Positions 1 through 7,665 of a DNA stretch of 64,000 nt are shown here, in pieces. Position 1 is the stretch's first letter. The number at the start of each line of letters is the position of its first letter. A program made the translations under genes and the position numbers. The notes under the pieces are model-generated. The model had not been told where the DNA came from, did not search any database, and worked only from the letters and a program-made list of their open reading frames with translations. Source of the DNA: UBA1738 sp045658645 (lineage in GTDB: Bacteria > Bacillota > Clostridia > UBA1381); NCBI GenBank assembly GCA_045658645.1, contig JAZOVJ010000007.1:11014-75013 (forward strand). Direction: 5' to 3'.

Positions 1-226
1 GCATAAGGTTCAACTTCACATAATTATTTATCATTGGCCTTGTAATCTCATTTCCTTTGCCATAGAAAATCTCAAGATTTGAAAAATATTTATTAACTAT
101 TTCAATTACCTGGTCCATATACAGGTCAATTTCCGGGAGTTCGTCCCATGACGGAAGAACGCCGTTATCCAAAAGTCGTTTACATTCTATAAGACACTTG
201 TTCGCATTTGTTTTTGAGTATTTCAT
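1..226 (-). CDS. DUF1836 domain protein (partial, runs off the window)
   Basis: The first 75 residues are present and the rest lies beyond the left edge. The protein begins MKYSKTNANK and contains the segments LPSWDELPEIDLYMDQV and ITRPMINNYVKLNLM. This pattern is typical of the DUF1836 family of Firmicutes, small helix-rich proteins that resemble MerR-type DNA-binding domains. The start at 226 is supported by an AGGGGA ribosome binding site 8 bases upstream and by a promoter at 270-297. The gene diverges from trhA. Its function is unknown; a role as a transcription regulator is only inferred from the helix-turn-helix-like fold assigned to the family. The family call is fairly secure; the length cannot be judged. 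Confidence 0.75.
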   Translation of the reverse strand, partial: MKYSKTNANKCLIECKRLLDNGVLPSWDELPEIDLYMDQVIEIVNKYFSNLEIFYGKGNEITRPMINNYVKLNLM

Positions 227-269
227 ATAAAAAATCCCCTAAATTAATTTTTAAAAATATTATACTACC

Positions 270-297
270 ATTATAGCACAGTTTTTTGTAAAATCAA
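270..297 (-). promoter_or_regulatory. Sigma-A promoter for the DUF1836 gene
   Basis: On the minus strand a TTGATT -35 box (292-297) is followed after 16 bases by a TATAAT -10 box (270-275). It lies about 45 bases upstream of the DUF1836 start codon. Confidence 0.65.
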
Positions 298-339
298 GAA
301 TTTAATTTTTAATATAACAATAAAAACATACCATACTTA

Positions 340-368
340 TTGACAAAATACGGAAAATGTGGTAACAT
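340..368 (+). promoter_or_regulatory. Sigma-A promoter for trhA
   Basis: TTGACA (340-345), a 17-base spacer and TAACAT (363-368) lie about 55 bases upstream of trhA. It probably also serves the coupled acyl-CoA synthetase gene. Confidence 0.65.
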
Positions 369-422
369 AGTATTAAACACGAGATGTAAAAATATTATAT
401 ATTATTTGAGGAGGGCGCTTAT

Positions 423-1082
423 ATGAAAAAACTTAAAAATGTAGCAGAAAGAGCGCAGACGCTTGGAGAAGAAATTGCGAATGCGATTTCTCACGGACTT
501 GGAACAGGACTTTCAATTGCAGGAATGATAATATTAATTGTTGCGGCAGTTGTTCACGATAAAGGAGCAATTGCAGTAGTTAGCGCAGCACTTTATGGAG
601 CAGGACTCATACTTTTATATACAAATTCATCATTATACCATTCATTAACTAATAAAACGGCGAAAAGAGTATTTAAAATTCTTGACCATTGCTCAATTTT
701 TGTATTGATTTTAAGTTCATATATACCGGTACTTTTAGTAATAATAGGTGGAGCACTGGGGTGGACTTGGTTTGGTATTTGTACTGCCTGCACTGTGCTT
801 GGAGTAGTTCTTAACTCAATCAACCTGGAACGCTTTAAAAAGCTTTCAATGATTTTATATGTCGTAGTAGGCTGGTCAGCTCTTGCAATTATGAAACCGC
901 TTGTTGATGCAATAAATATGAGAGAGCTTATTCTTTTGGTTACAGGCGGAGTGGCATATACACTTGGAATTATATTCTATAAAAACAAAACTGTGAAATA
1001 TATGCACTTTATATGGCATATTTTTGTGCTTGCAGGTAGCATACTACAATATTTCTTTATTTTAAGCTATTATATGAGGTGA
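423..1082 (+). CDS. trhA: Hemolysin III family membrane protein (TrhA/YqfA-like)
   Basis: This 219-residue protein has about seven hydrophobic segments and the pattern of the hemolysin III / PAQR (CREST) superfamily. The conserved polar residues are visible: Ser23-His24 at the first helix, His73, Asp88-His89 in the segment ILDHCSIF, and His195 and His199 in MHFIWH near the C terminus. Such His/Asp sets are thought to bind zinc in the membrane. Bacterial members have been linked to membrane-energetics homeostasis; the name hemolysin is historical. The start is set by a GAGGAGGG site 6 bases upstream. The stop overlaps the ribosome binding site of the acyl-CoA synthetase that follows, so both genes likely act in one lipid or membrane-related operon. 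Confidence 0.88.
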   Translation: MKKLKNVAERAQTLGEEIANAISHGLGTGLSIAGMIILIVAAVVHDKGAIAVVSAALYGAGLILLYTNSSLYHSLTNKTAKRVFKILDHCSIFVLILSSYIPVLLVIIGGALGWTWFGICTACTVLGVVLNSINLERFKKLSMILYVVVGWSALAIMKPLVDAINMRELILLVTGGVAYTLGIIFYKNKTVKYMHFIWHIFVLAGSILQYFFILSYYMR

Positions 1083-1087
1083 GAATT

Positions 1088-2797
1088 ATGATGAAACAAG
1101 TTGAAAATTTTAATCCGGGAATTTATGGAAAAGAACCACTTTTTGATGTAAGAGAAATAAAAACTCTTAAAGAAATGTTCGAAACAAGCACAGAACTGTA
1201 TGCTGACAGAACAGGATTTTTAGTTAAGGATGATCCAAAAGGCCCATATACCGAAATTACTTATAGAAATTTCCGTCAGGATGTTTATGCTTTTGCAACA
1301 GGTCTTATAGATATGGGGCTTTCGGGCAAAAAAATTGCGGTTATAGGAGAAAACAGCTATCGTTGGATAGTATCATATATGAGTGTTGTAACAGGCGTTG
1401 GAACGATAGTCCCTATTGACAAAGAGCTTCCTTATGAAGAAATAAAATATCTTCTTGATTTTTCAGAATGTGCAGCAATTGTATCAAGTAAGAAGATAAT
1501 AAAGAACAAGCCGGAACTTTTGGCTTGCGGTGTTCCTTGCATTTCGATGGGCGATGGCGAGCTTACAATGGAAGGCATTATGAAAAAAGGTCAGGAGCTT
1601 TTGGATAATGGCGACACAAGATACAAAGATTCTGTTGTTAATCCTGAAGATGTGAACGTAATTCTTTTTACATCCGGAACAACCGGCGTTTCAAAGGGGG
1701 TAATGCTTTCACATAAAAATTTATGCTCAAACATTATGAATACCTGTGCTGTGTTTAAAATTACTCACGAGGACAGAGTGTTCTCATTCCTGCCTTTGCA
1801 CCATACATATGAATGTACTTGCGGACATCTTTGTGAAATTTATGTTGGTGCTTCAATTGCGTATTGTCAGGGACCAAAGTACATTGTTAAAAATATGCAG
1901 GAAGCTCAGCCTACAATGTTTTTTGCTGTTCCGCTTGTTCTTCAGTCAATTTACAGAATGCTTAACAAGGCATTAGAGAAGAAAGGGAAGACAAAAACTG
2001 TTAAGACAGGTATTACTATTTCCAAATTCCTCTTGAAGTTTGGTATTGATATAAGAAGAAAACTTTTCTCTGAAATAGTTGATAATTTCGGCGGAAAACT
2101 AAAGATGTTCCTTGTTGGTGCAGCACATATTGAACCTGAAATTCTGCAGTTCTTTACTGATGTTGGTATTACAAGTATACAAGGTTACGGAATGACAGAA
2201 TGTTCTCCGCTTATTGCGGCAAACCGTGTTTGCAGATATAGAAATGAGTCTGCAGGTTTACCAATTCCAGAGCTTTATGCTAAGATTGATAACCCTGACG
2301 AAAACGGAATAGGGGAAATCATCGTAAAGAGCGACAGCGTTATGGTTGGATACTATAAAAATCCGGAAGAAACTGAAAAAACTCTTAAAAATGGTTGGCT
2401 TCATACAGGTGATATTGGATATATGAAGGACGGATTTATCTATATAACAGGTCGCAGCAAGAACGTAATCATTACATCAAATGGAAAGAACGTTTTCCCT
2501 GAAGAAATTGAAGGATACTTATGTCGTTCAAAGTACATTTCAGAAGCAATGGTATACGAGGCTGAAGTGGATGGTAAAAAGGTGATTTCCGCACAGGCTT
2601 ATCCTGATTTTGAAGAGGTTGAACAGCTGCTTGGTACAGGATATAGTGACGATGCTTTGAATTCATTAATTGATGAAGAAGTTAAGGCTATAAATAAAGA
2701 CATACCACAATGGAAATCGGTATCAAACCTGATAGTAAGAAAAGAACCATTTGTAAAGACCACAACACAAAAAATTAAACGTTCTGCAAATATATAA
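1088..2797 (+). CDS. AMP-forming acyl-CoA synthetase (long-chain fatty-acid--CoA ligase type)
   Basis: This ANL-superfamily adenylating enzyme of about 569 residues activates a carboxylic acid with ATP and transfers it to CoA. The P-loop FTSGTTGVSKG lies near residue 200, the substrate/AMP segment GYGMTECSPL near 365, and the hinge with its C-terminal subdomain in WLHTGDIGY and GRSKNVI. The terminal TTTQKIKR carries the expected catalytic lysine region. I prefer the ATG at 1088 because GAGGTGAG sits directly before it; an in-frame GTG at 1079 would leave no ribosome binding site. The gene follows trhA without a gap and has a weak hairpin downstream. Length and motifs fit FadD-like enzymes of Firmicutes; the acyl chain used cannot be read from the sequence. 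Confidence 0.88.
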   Translation: MMKQVENFNPGIYGKEPLFDVREIKTLKEMFETSTELYADRTGFLVKDDPKGPYTEITYRNFRQDVYAFATGLIDMGLSGKKIAVIGENSYRWIVSYMSVVTGVGTIVPIDKELPYEEIKYLLDFSECAAIVSSKKIIKNKPELLACGVPCISMGDGELTMEGIMKKGQELLDNGDTRYKDSVVNPEDVNVILFTSGTTGVSKGVMLSHKNLCSNIMNTCAVFKITHEDRVFSFLPLHHTYECTCGHLCEIYVGASIAYCQGPKYIVKNMQEAQPTMFFAVPLVLQSIYRMLNKALEKKGKTKTVKTGITISKFLLKFGIDIRRKLFSEIVDNFGGKLKMFLVGAAHIEPEILQFFTDVGITSIQGYGMTECSPLIAANRVCRYRNESAGLPIPELYAKIDNPDENGIGEIIVKSDSVMVGYYKNPEETEKTLKNGWLHTGDIGYMKDGFIYITGRSKNVIITSNGKNVFPEEIEGYLCRSKYISEAMVYEAEVDGKKVISAQAYPDFEEVEQLLGTGYSDDALNSLIDEEVKAINKDIPQWKSVSNLIVRKEPFVKTTTQKIKRSANI

Positions 2798-2801
2798 ACT
2801 A

Positions 2802-2830
2802 TTTACTTTTACAAAATAATATAGTATAAT
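2802..2830 (+). promoter_or_regulatory. Strong sigma-A promoter of the stalk-protein leader
   Basis: TTTACT (2802-2807), a 17-base spacer and TATAAT (2825-2830) predict a transcript starting near 2837, about 195 bases before the next start codon. Confidence 0.65.
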
Positions 2831-2836
2831 AAATGT

Positions 2837-3020
2837 AAGGCATACATTTATTGTAAAAATAAGTGCCGTATCTGTACGCTTTGTATGGGTACGGTTCTTT
2901 TATAAAATGCAAATATTGTGTGCTGAAGTGAACTAAAGGTGAAAAAACAAAATCATAAGAGCGGTGCATAAAGCAGTTTTGGATATTGCTGACTACAAGC
3001 CGCTTAATGAAAGATAAAAG
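2837..3020 (+). promoter_or_regulatory. Long structured 5' leader, possible attenuator (unassigned)
   Basis: The leader holds two candidate stems. The first pairs CCGTATC (2866-2872) with GGTACGG (2888-2894) and is followed by TTCTTTTA, so it could be a weak intrinsic terminator. The second pairs AGCGG (2960-2964) with CCGCT (about 3000-3004), encloses an AGCA/TGCT stem and ends just before the ribosome binding site. I do not recognise a known riboswitch class. The first hairpin may simply end the acyl-CoA synthetase transcript. Confidence 0.35.
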
Positions 3021-3031
3021 GAGAGAAGAAA

Positions 3032-3895
3032 ATGCTTAAAAAAATCAGTTTAACAGTTGCTTTAATTATGACAGTAACAACATTGGGAGTAAGTGCAGCA
3101 CGTAATCCCTATAATGAAATGGATTGTATCAATTTGACAAACATAACTATTGGTGATTATGCATATGCAGGTGATATCTTCTTTGAAGAGTTTAAGGAAA
3201 TGTACGGTTTGCCTGAAGATATGCCTGAGGACACCAACGAAGCAGTTGCAATGGGATATATTCCTCTTAAAAAATTTGCTGAAGCAAACAATGTAACTCT
3301 TGATGAAGTGATTGCTTTTTATAAAGATGGATATATCGGTACTGAAGAAATAACAGGTGATACATTACTTAGGGAAGTTGAAGGTAATGCAAAGTTTTCG
3401 AAAATGTTAGGCGATACACCTATTGAAGAATTCAGAAATGCTTTTGGATTCGGTACTGATATTACAGAAGATACACCATACAGAATAGTAGAAAATGTGA
3501 TTAAACGCGCAATGCTTGCTGAAACAAAGGCTTTAAGCTATGATGATGGAACATCTATTCTTGTAATGGTTAAGGGAAAGTACGTTGATTTTGACACAGC
3601 GCCTGTCGTTGAAAACGAAAGAGTGCTTGTTCCAATGAGAAATATTTTTGAAGCTCTTGGTGCTACACTTTCGTGGCAGGGAGATGTTAATACAGTGCTT
3701 GCAACCAGAGGTGAAACTGTTATAGCATTACAACCTGGGCAAAACTATCTTTTCAAAAACAGTGAAAAGGTAGAAATGCCGGTTGCGAGTATTGCAAAAG
3801 ATAATCGTGTTTTAGTTCCGATACGTGCGATTGCGGAATCACTTGACACCGAAGTTTTCTATAATGCAAATACAAAAACAGTTGTAGTTCACTAA
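3032..3895 (+). CDS. Secreted protein with copper amine oxidase N-terminal-like (stalk) domain
   Basis: A signal peptide is seen at the start (Lys-Lys, a hydrophobic run, then VSAARNPY). Residues about 25-180 are not recognised and include two similar segments, each with an acidic Glu-Asp/Thr run (LPEDMPEDTNEAVAMGY and ITEDTPYR). Residues about 185-287 form a copper amine oxidase N-terminal-like domain with its paired beta motifs VLVPMRNIFEALGA and VLVPIRAIAESL. This domain is common on extracellular Clostridia proteins, where it acts as a stalk or wall-associated module and not as an oxidase. The AAAGGAGAG site fits the start at 3032. The gene stands alone between its long leader and a terminator. 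Its target is unknown. Confidence 0.8.
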   Translation: MLKKISLTVALIMTVTTLGVSAARNPYNEMDCINLTNITIGDYAYAGDIFFEEFKEMYGLPEDMPEDTNEAVAMGYIPLKKFAEANNVTLDEVIAFYKDGYIGTEEITGDTLLREVEGNAKFSKMLGDTPIEEFRNAFGFGTDITEDTPYRIVENVIKRAMLAETKALSYDDGTSILVMVKGKYVDFDTAPVVENERVLVPMRNIFEALGATLSWQGDVNTVLATRGETVIALQPGQNYLFKNSEKVEMPVASIAKDNRVLVPIRAIAESLDTEVFYNANTKTVVVH

Positions 3896-3900
3896 TAAAA

Positions 3901-3930
3901 AAAATCAACACATTTGTGTTGATTTTTTTT
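3901..3930. terminator. Bidirectional intrinsic terminator
   Basis: The stem AATCAACAC/GTGTTGATT with an ATTT loop is flanked by an A-run on the left and a T-run on the right. It can therefore end the stalk-protein gene on the plus strand and the small SGNH fragment on the minus strand. Confidence 0.85.
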
Positions 3931-3934
3931 GCTT

Positions 3935-4144
3935 TTATAGAAATTCTTTTAACGCTTTTATTACAAAACTTGATATATTGCGAAAGCCGATATCATTTGG
4001 ATGTATGTGGTCCGCAAGACAAACATCTTTAACATCCTCGTGAACAGAAAGCTCTTCTATATTGTGATATACAAGACCTTCTCGTTCGATTTTAGTTGGC
4101 AGGGAAAAGTTTTTGTCAAGTTCTGAAATGTTTTTTGGGGTCAT
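3935..4144 (-). pseudogene. Truncated SGNH/GDSL hydrolase, C-terminal fragment (69 aa)
   Basis: The 69-residue product ends with CLADHIHPNDIGFRNISSF, which matches block V of SGNH hydrolases: the Asp-x-x-His pair followed by Pro-Asn and Gly. Blocks I to III, with the serine nucleophile and oxyanion residues, are absent, so it cannot be a complete esterase. I chose the ATG at 4144 because an AAGGGGAT site lies about 6 bases upstream; a TTG further upstream would fall close to the -10 box. The fragment nevertheless has a near-perfect promoter, so it may be expressed. It is most simply a remnant of a longer gene whose 5' part was lost when the ppdK terminator region became its upstream boundary. 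A real short protein cannot be excluded. Confidence 0.55.
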
Positions 4145-4174
4145 AAGGTAATCCCCTTTAAATAAACTGCCATA

Positions 4175-4203
4175 ATTATATAATAGCAATGATAAAAAGT
4201 CAA
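4175..4203 (-). promoter_or_regulatory. Near-consensus sigma-A promoter for the SGNH fragment
   Basis: TTGACT (4198-4203 on the minus strand), a 17-base spacer and TATAAT (4175-4180) start directly downstream of the ppdK terminator. Confidence 0.7.
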
Positions 4204-4204
4204 C

Positions 4205-4240
4205 AAAAAAAGACCTTGTAATATGTTTTACAAGGTCTTT
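4205..4240 (-). terminator. Terminator of ppdK
   Basis: On the minus strand the stem AAAGACCTTGTAA/TTACAAGGTCTTT is followed by a run of T residues, just after the ppdK stop codon. Confidence 0.85.
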
Positions 4241-4251
4241 AGTATTAAGAA

Positions 4252-6879
4252 TTACATTTCCTTAATTTTTGCCTGAGCAGCAGCAAGTCTTGCGATTGGA
4301 ACTCTGAATGGAGAACATGATACATAGTCAAGACCAATTCTGTGGCAGAATTCTACTGATACAGGGTCACCGCCGTGCTCACCACAGATACCAACGTGTA
4401 GTGAAGGACGAACCGGCTTACCAAGCTTGATAGCCATTTCCATAAGCTTACCAACACCTGTCTGGTCAAGCTTAGCGAATGGGTCGTTTTCAAAAATCTT
4501 TGTATCGTAGTAAGCGTCAAGGAACTTACCAGCGTCGTCTCTTGAGAAACCGTATGTCATCTGTGTAAGGTCATTTGTACCGAAGCAGAAGAATTCAGCT
4601 TCTGATGCAACGTCATCAGCAGTTAGACAAGCACGAGGAATTTCGATCATTGTACCAACTTCGTATGACATATCGATACCGCTTGCTGCAATTTCAGCAT
4701 CTGCTGCAGCAACTACTACGTTCTTAACATACTTAAGTTCTTTTGTATCACCAACAAGTGGAATCATAATTTCAGGCTTAACGTTCCAGTCAGCGTGAGC
4801 TTTCTTAACGTTGATAGCAGCACGGATAACCGCTCTTGTCTGCATCTTAGCGATTTCTGGGTAAGTTACTGCAAGACGGCAACCACGGTGACCCATCATT
4901 GGGTTGAACTCGTGAAGAGACGCGATGATAGCCTTAATGTCTTCAACTGACTTGCCCTGAGATTTTGCAAGTGCTTCGATATCAGCTTCTTCAGTTGGAA
5001 CGAACTCGTGTAGAGGTGGGTCCAAGAATCTGATTGTTACAGGATTTCCTTCCAAAGCTTCGTAAAGAGCTTCGAAGTCACCCTGCTGCATTGGAAGAAT
5101 CTTTTCAAGAGCAGCTTCTCTTTCTTCAACTGTATCTGAACAAATCATTTCACGGAAAGCGGCAATTCTGTCAGCTTCAAAGAACATGTGCTCTGTACGG
5201 CAAAGACCGATACCTTCTGCACCAAGCTCTCGAGCTTTTTTAGCGTCTGCAGGAGTATCTGCATTTGTTCTAACCTTAAGAGTTCTGAATTCGTCAGCCC
5301 ATTCCATGATTCTGCCGAATTCACCAGCGATTTCAGCATCAACAGTAGGGATGATACCATCGTAGATGTTACCTGTTGAACCATCGATTGAGATATAATC
5401 ACCTTCTGAATATGTCTTACCAGCAAGTGTGAACTTCTTGTTTGCTTCGTCCATGTTGATTTCGCCACAACCTGATACACAGCATGTACCCATACCACGT
5501 GCAACAACGGCTGCGTGAGAAGTCATACCACCACGAACTGTAAGAATACCCTGAGAAGCCTTCATACCTGTGATATCTTCAGGAGAAGTTTCAAGACGAA
5601 CAAGGATTACCTTTTCGCCTCTTGCATTCCAAGCTTCAGCGTCTTCTGCTGTAAATACTACCTTACCGCAAGCAGCACCAGGAGATGCACCAAGACCACG
5701 GCCAGCAGGAGTTGCAGCTTTAAGAGCCTTAACGTCAAACTGAGGGTGTAGTAGTGTATCAAGGTTTCTTGGGTCGATCATAGCAACAGCCTGCTTCTTG
5801 TCGATCATGCCTTCGTCAACAAGGTCACAAGCGATCTTTAGAGCAGCCTTAGCTGTTCTCTTACCGTTTCTTGTCTGAAGCATATATAGCTTTTCGTTTT
5901 CAACAGTAAATTCCATATCCTGCATATCTCTGTAGTGGTCTTCCAAAATTCCGCAAACCTTCTGGAATTCAGCGAAAGCTGCAGGGAACTTTTCAGCCAT
6001 TTCAGCGATTGGCATTGGAGTACGAACACCGGCAACAACGTCTTCGCCCTGTGCGTTTACAAGGAATTCACCCATAAGGCCCTTGTCACCTGTTGCAGGG
6101 TCACGAGTAAATGCAACACCTGTACCACAGTTGTCACCCATATTACCGAATGCCATCATCTGTACGTTAACGGCTGTACCCCATGAATAAGGGATATCGT
6201 TATCTCTTCTGTATACGTTAGCTCTTGGGTTATCCCATGAACGGAATACGGCTTCAACAGCACCCATAAGCTGTTCTTTTGGATCAGTAGGGAAGTCCTT
6301 ACCAATCTTGTTCTTGTATTCAGCCTTGAACTGACCAGCAAGTACCTTTAGGTCTTCAGCTGTAAGTTCGATATCCTGAGTAACGCCCTTAGCTTCCTTC
6401 ATTTCATCGATAAGCTGTTCAAAGTACTTCTTACCAACTTCCATAACTACGTCAGAGTACATCTGGATAAATCTTCTATAGCAGTCCCAAGCCCATCTTG
6501 CGTTGCCAGACTTTGCAGCCATAGCTTCAACAACGTCTTCGTTAAGACCAAGGTTCAGGATTGTATCCATCATACCCGGCATAGAAGCTCTTGCACCTGA
6601 ACGAACAGATACAAGTAGTGGATTTTCTTTATCACCAAACTTTTTACCGCAGATTTCTTCCATCTTAACAATGTATTCCATGATTTCAGCCTGAATATCA
6701 TCGTTAATCTTTCTGCCGTCTTCGTAATACTGTGTACAAGCCTCTGTTGTAACAGTAAAGCCCTGTGGTACTGGAAGACCGATTTTGGTCATTTCAGCAA
6801 GGTTAGCACCTTTACCACCAAGCAATTCTCTCATTGACGCATCGCCTTCTGAGAATAAGTAAACAAATTTTTTACTCAT
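4252..6879 (-). CDS. ppdK: Pyruvate, phosphate dikinase
   Basis: This 875-residue enzyme interconverts pyruvate, ATP and phosphate with phosphoenolpyruvate, AMP and pyrophosphate in the cytoplasm. In anaerobes it often works in the glycolytic direction with pyrophosphate. The N-terminal ATP-grasp domain begins KFVYLFSEGDASMRELLGGK. The swivelling phosphohistidine domain carries GGMTSHAAVVARGMG with the catalytic His455, the same number as in the Clostridium symbiosum enzyme. The C-terminal PEP/pyruvate TIM barrel contains FCFGTNDLTQM and GICGEHGGDP. The ATG at 6879 is preceded by AGGAGG; an upstream in-frame extension lacks family similarity. The gene is monocistronic, with its own promoter and terminator. 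Length matches bacterial PPDK. Confidence 0.97.
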   Translation of the reverse strand: MSKKFVYLFSEGDASMRELLGGKGANLAEMTKIGLPVPQGFTVTTEACTQYYEDGRKINDDIQAEIMEYIVKMEEICGKKFGDKENPLLVSVRSGARASMPGMMDTILNLGLNEDVVEAMAAKSGNARWAWDCYRRFIQMYSDVVMEVGKKYFEQLIDEMKEAKGVTQDIELTAEDLKVLAGQFKAEYKNKIGKDFPTDPKEQLMGAVEAVFRSWDNPRANVYRRDNDIPYSWGTAVNVQMMAFGNMGDNCGTGVAFTRDPATGDKGLMGEFLVNAQGEDVVAGVRTPMPIAEMAEKFPAAFAEFQKVCGILEDHYRDMQDMEFTVENEKLYMLQTRNGKRTAKAALKIACDLVDEGMIDKKQAVAMIDPRNLDTLLHPQFDVKALKAATPAGRGLGASPGAACGKVVFTAEDAEAWNARGEKVILVRLETSPEDITGMKASQGILTVRGGMTSHAAVVARGMGTCCVSGCGEINMDEANKKFTLAGKTYSEGDYISIDGSTGNIYDGIIPTVDAEIAGEFGRIMEWADEFRTLKVRTNADTPADAKKARELGAEGIGLCRTEHMFFEADRIAAFREMICSDTVEEREAALEKILPMQQGDFEALYEALEGNPVTIRFLDPPLHEFVPTEEADIEALAKSQGKSVEDIKAIIASLHEFNPMMGHRGCRLAVTYPEIAKMQTRAVIRAAINVKKAHADWNVKPEIMIPLVGDTKELKYVKNVVVAAADAEIAASGIDMSYEVGTMIEIPRACLTADDVASEAEFFCFGTNDLTQMTYGFSRDDAGKFLDAYYDTKIFENDPFAKLDQTGVGKLMEMAIKLGKPVRPSLHVGICGEHGGDPVSVEFCHRIGLDYVSCSPFRVPIARLAAAQAKIKEM

Positions 6880-6908
6880 TGGTTTTGTCCTCCTATGTCT
6901 TTTTATTA

Positions 6909-6923
6909 GGGCGCATGGCACCC
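6909..6923 (-). promoter_or_regulatory. Small GC-rich hairpin in the ppdK 5' UTR
   Basis: GGGTGC and GCGCCC pair around a 3-base loop about 20 bases upstream of the ppdK ribosome binding site. It may protect the mRNA end; no regulatory class is recognised. Confidence 0.35.
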
Positions 6924-6946
6924 ACGTTATCTATTCTAACTATTCT

Positions 6947-6974
6947 ATTATACCACAAATTGTAAAAAAGTCTA
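6947..6974 (-). promoter_or_regulatory. Promoter of ppdK
   Basis: TAGACT (6969-6974 on the minus strand), a 16-base spacer and TATAAT (6947-6952). The gap of about 325 bases between ppdK and mgsA otherwise holds only AT-rich sequence and the divergent mgsA promoter. Confidence 0.55.
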
Positions 6975-7135
6975 CACCTTTTTTTAACTTTCTTAATAAT
7001 ATTTATGTAAACTTGCATTTTTATGAAAAATCTATAAATTTTACCCATAAATCCTGTATTTTCTTTGCAATTTTGCAGTCAAAAATGTATGGTAAAATTT
7101 TTTATTACATAATATGATGAAATATTACAAAAAGA

Positions 7136-7164
7136 TTGATTTTATAAGCGGAAAATGTTATAAT
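7136..7164 (+). promoter_or_regulatory. Promoter of mgsA copy 1
   Basis: TTGATT (7136-7141), a 17-base spacer and TATAAT (7159-7164), about 40 bases before the mgsA start. Confidence 0.6.
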
Positions 7165-7205
7165 TATTTTAACAATTTTTTTGACTTAAATAAGGAGATA
7201 TACAT

Positions 7206-7595
7206 ATGAAAATTGCACTAATTGCACACGACAAAAAGAAGGGTGAAATCATAGAGCTTGCAAAGGAATACAGAGATATACTTGCAAATTATGAGTTGTA
7301 TGCAACAGGTACAACAGGAACAATGATAATGGGTGAGACAAAGCTTGACATCTGCCGTTTAAAAAGCGGACCTTTGGGCGGTGACCAACAGATTGGAGCT
7401 ATGCTTGCAAATGGTGAACTTGACCTTATAATTTTCCTTCGAGACCCGTTGACAGCACAGCCACACGAACCGGATGTTTCTGCGCTTTTGAGACTTTGTG
7501 ACGTGCAGAAAATTCCGCTTGCAACAAACGAAAGCAGTGCAAGGATTATGCTTGAGTCTTTAAAAAATCAAACTTTTTTTGAATTGACAAAGTAA
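7206..7595 (+). CDS. mgsA: Methylglyoxal synthase, canonical copy
   Basis: This 129-residue enzyme converts dihydroxyacetone phosphate to methylglyoxal and phosphate, a cytoplasmic bypass that relieves sugar-phosphate stress. All expected active-site residues are present with a constant offset of 11 from E. coli MgsA. His8 lies in IAHDKK, Thr34, Thr36 and Thr37 in ATGTTG (phosphate binding), and Asp60 in GGDQQIG is the catalytic base. Asp80 lies in RDPL, and His87 and Asp90 in PHEPDV. An AAGGAGA site sets the start. The gene is monocistronic, with a promoter and a terminator. A second, divergent copy lies at 31074-31478. Length is usual for Firmicutes. Confidence 0.95.
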   Translation: MKIALIAHDKKKGEIIELAKEYRDILANYELYATGTTGTMIMGETKLDICRLKSGPLGGDQQIGAMLANGELDLIIFLRDPLTAQPHEPDVSALLRLCDVQKIPLATNESSARIMLESLKNQTFFELTK

Positions 7596-7604
7596 TTAAA
7601 AGAA

Positions 7605-7627
7605 CATACCGCCCGGTATGTTTTTTT
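7605..7627 (+). terminator. Terminator of mgsA copy 1
   Basis: CATACC and GGTATG pair around a GCCC-containing loop and are followed by seven T residues. Confidence 0.85.
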
Positions 7628-7665
7628 GGCTATATATACCAGGTATTTAGAGGAAGAGGAAAAGA

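Noticed and set aside
2837..3020. Assignment of the leader to a cyclic di-GMP or cyclic di-AMP riboswitch.
   Set aside because: Only short words such as GGGTACGG agree; the characteristic cores of these classes are absent.
5034..6694. Several frames of 60 to 120 codons over ppdK on both strands.
   Set aside because: They are shadows of a strongly conserved gene and have no start signals.
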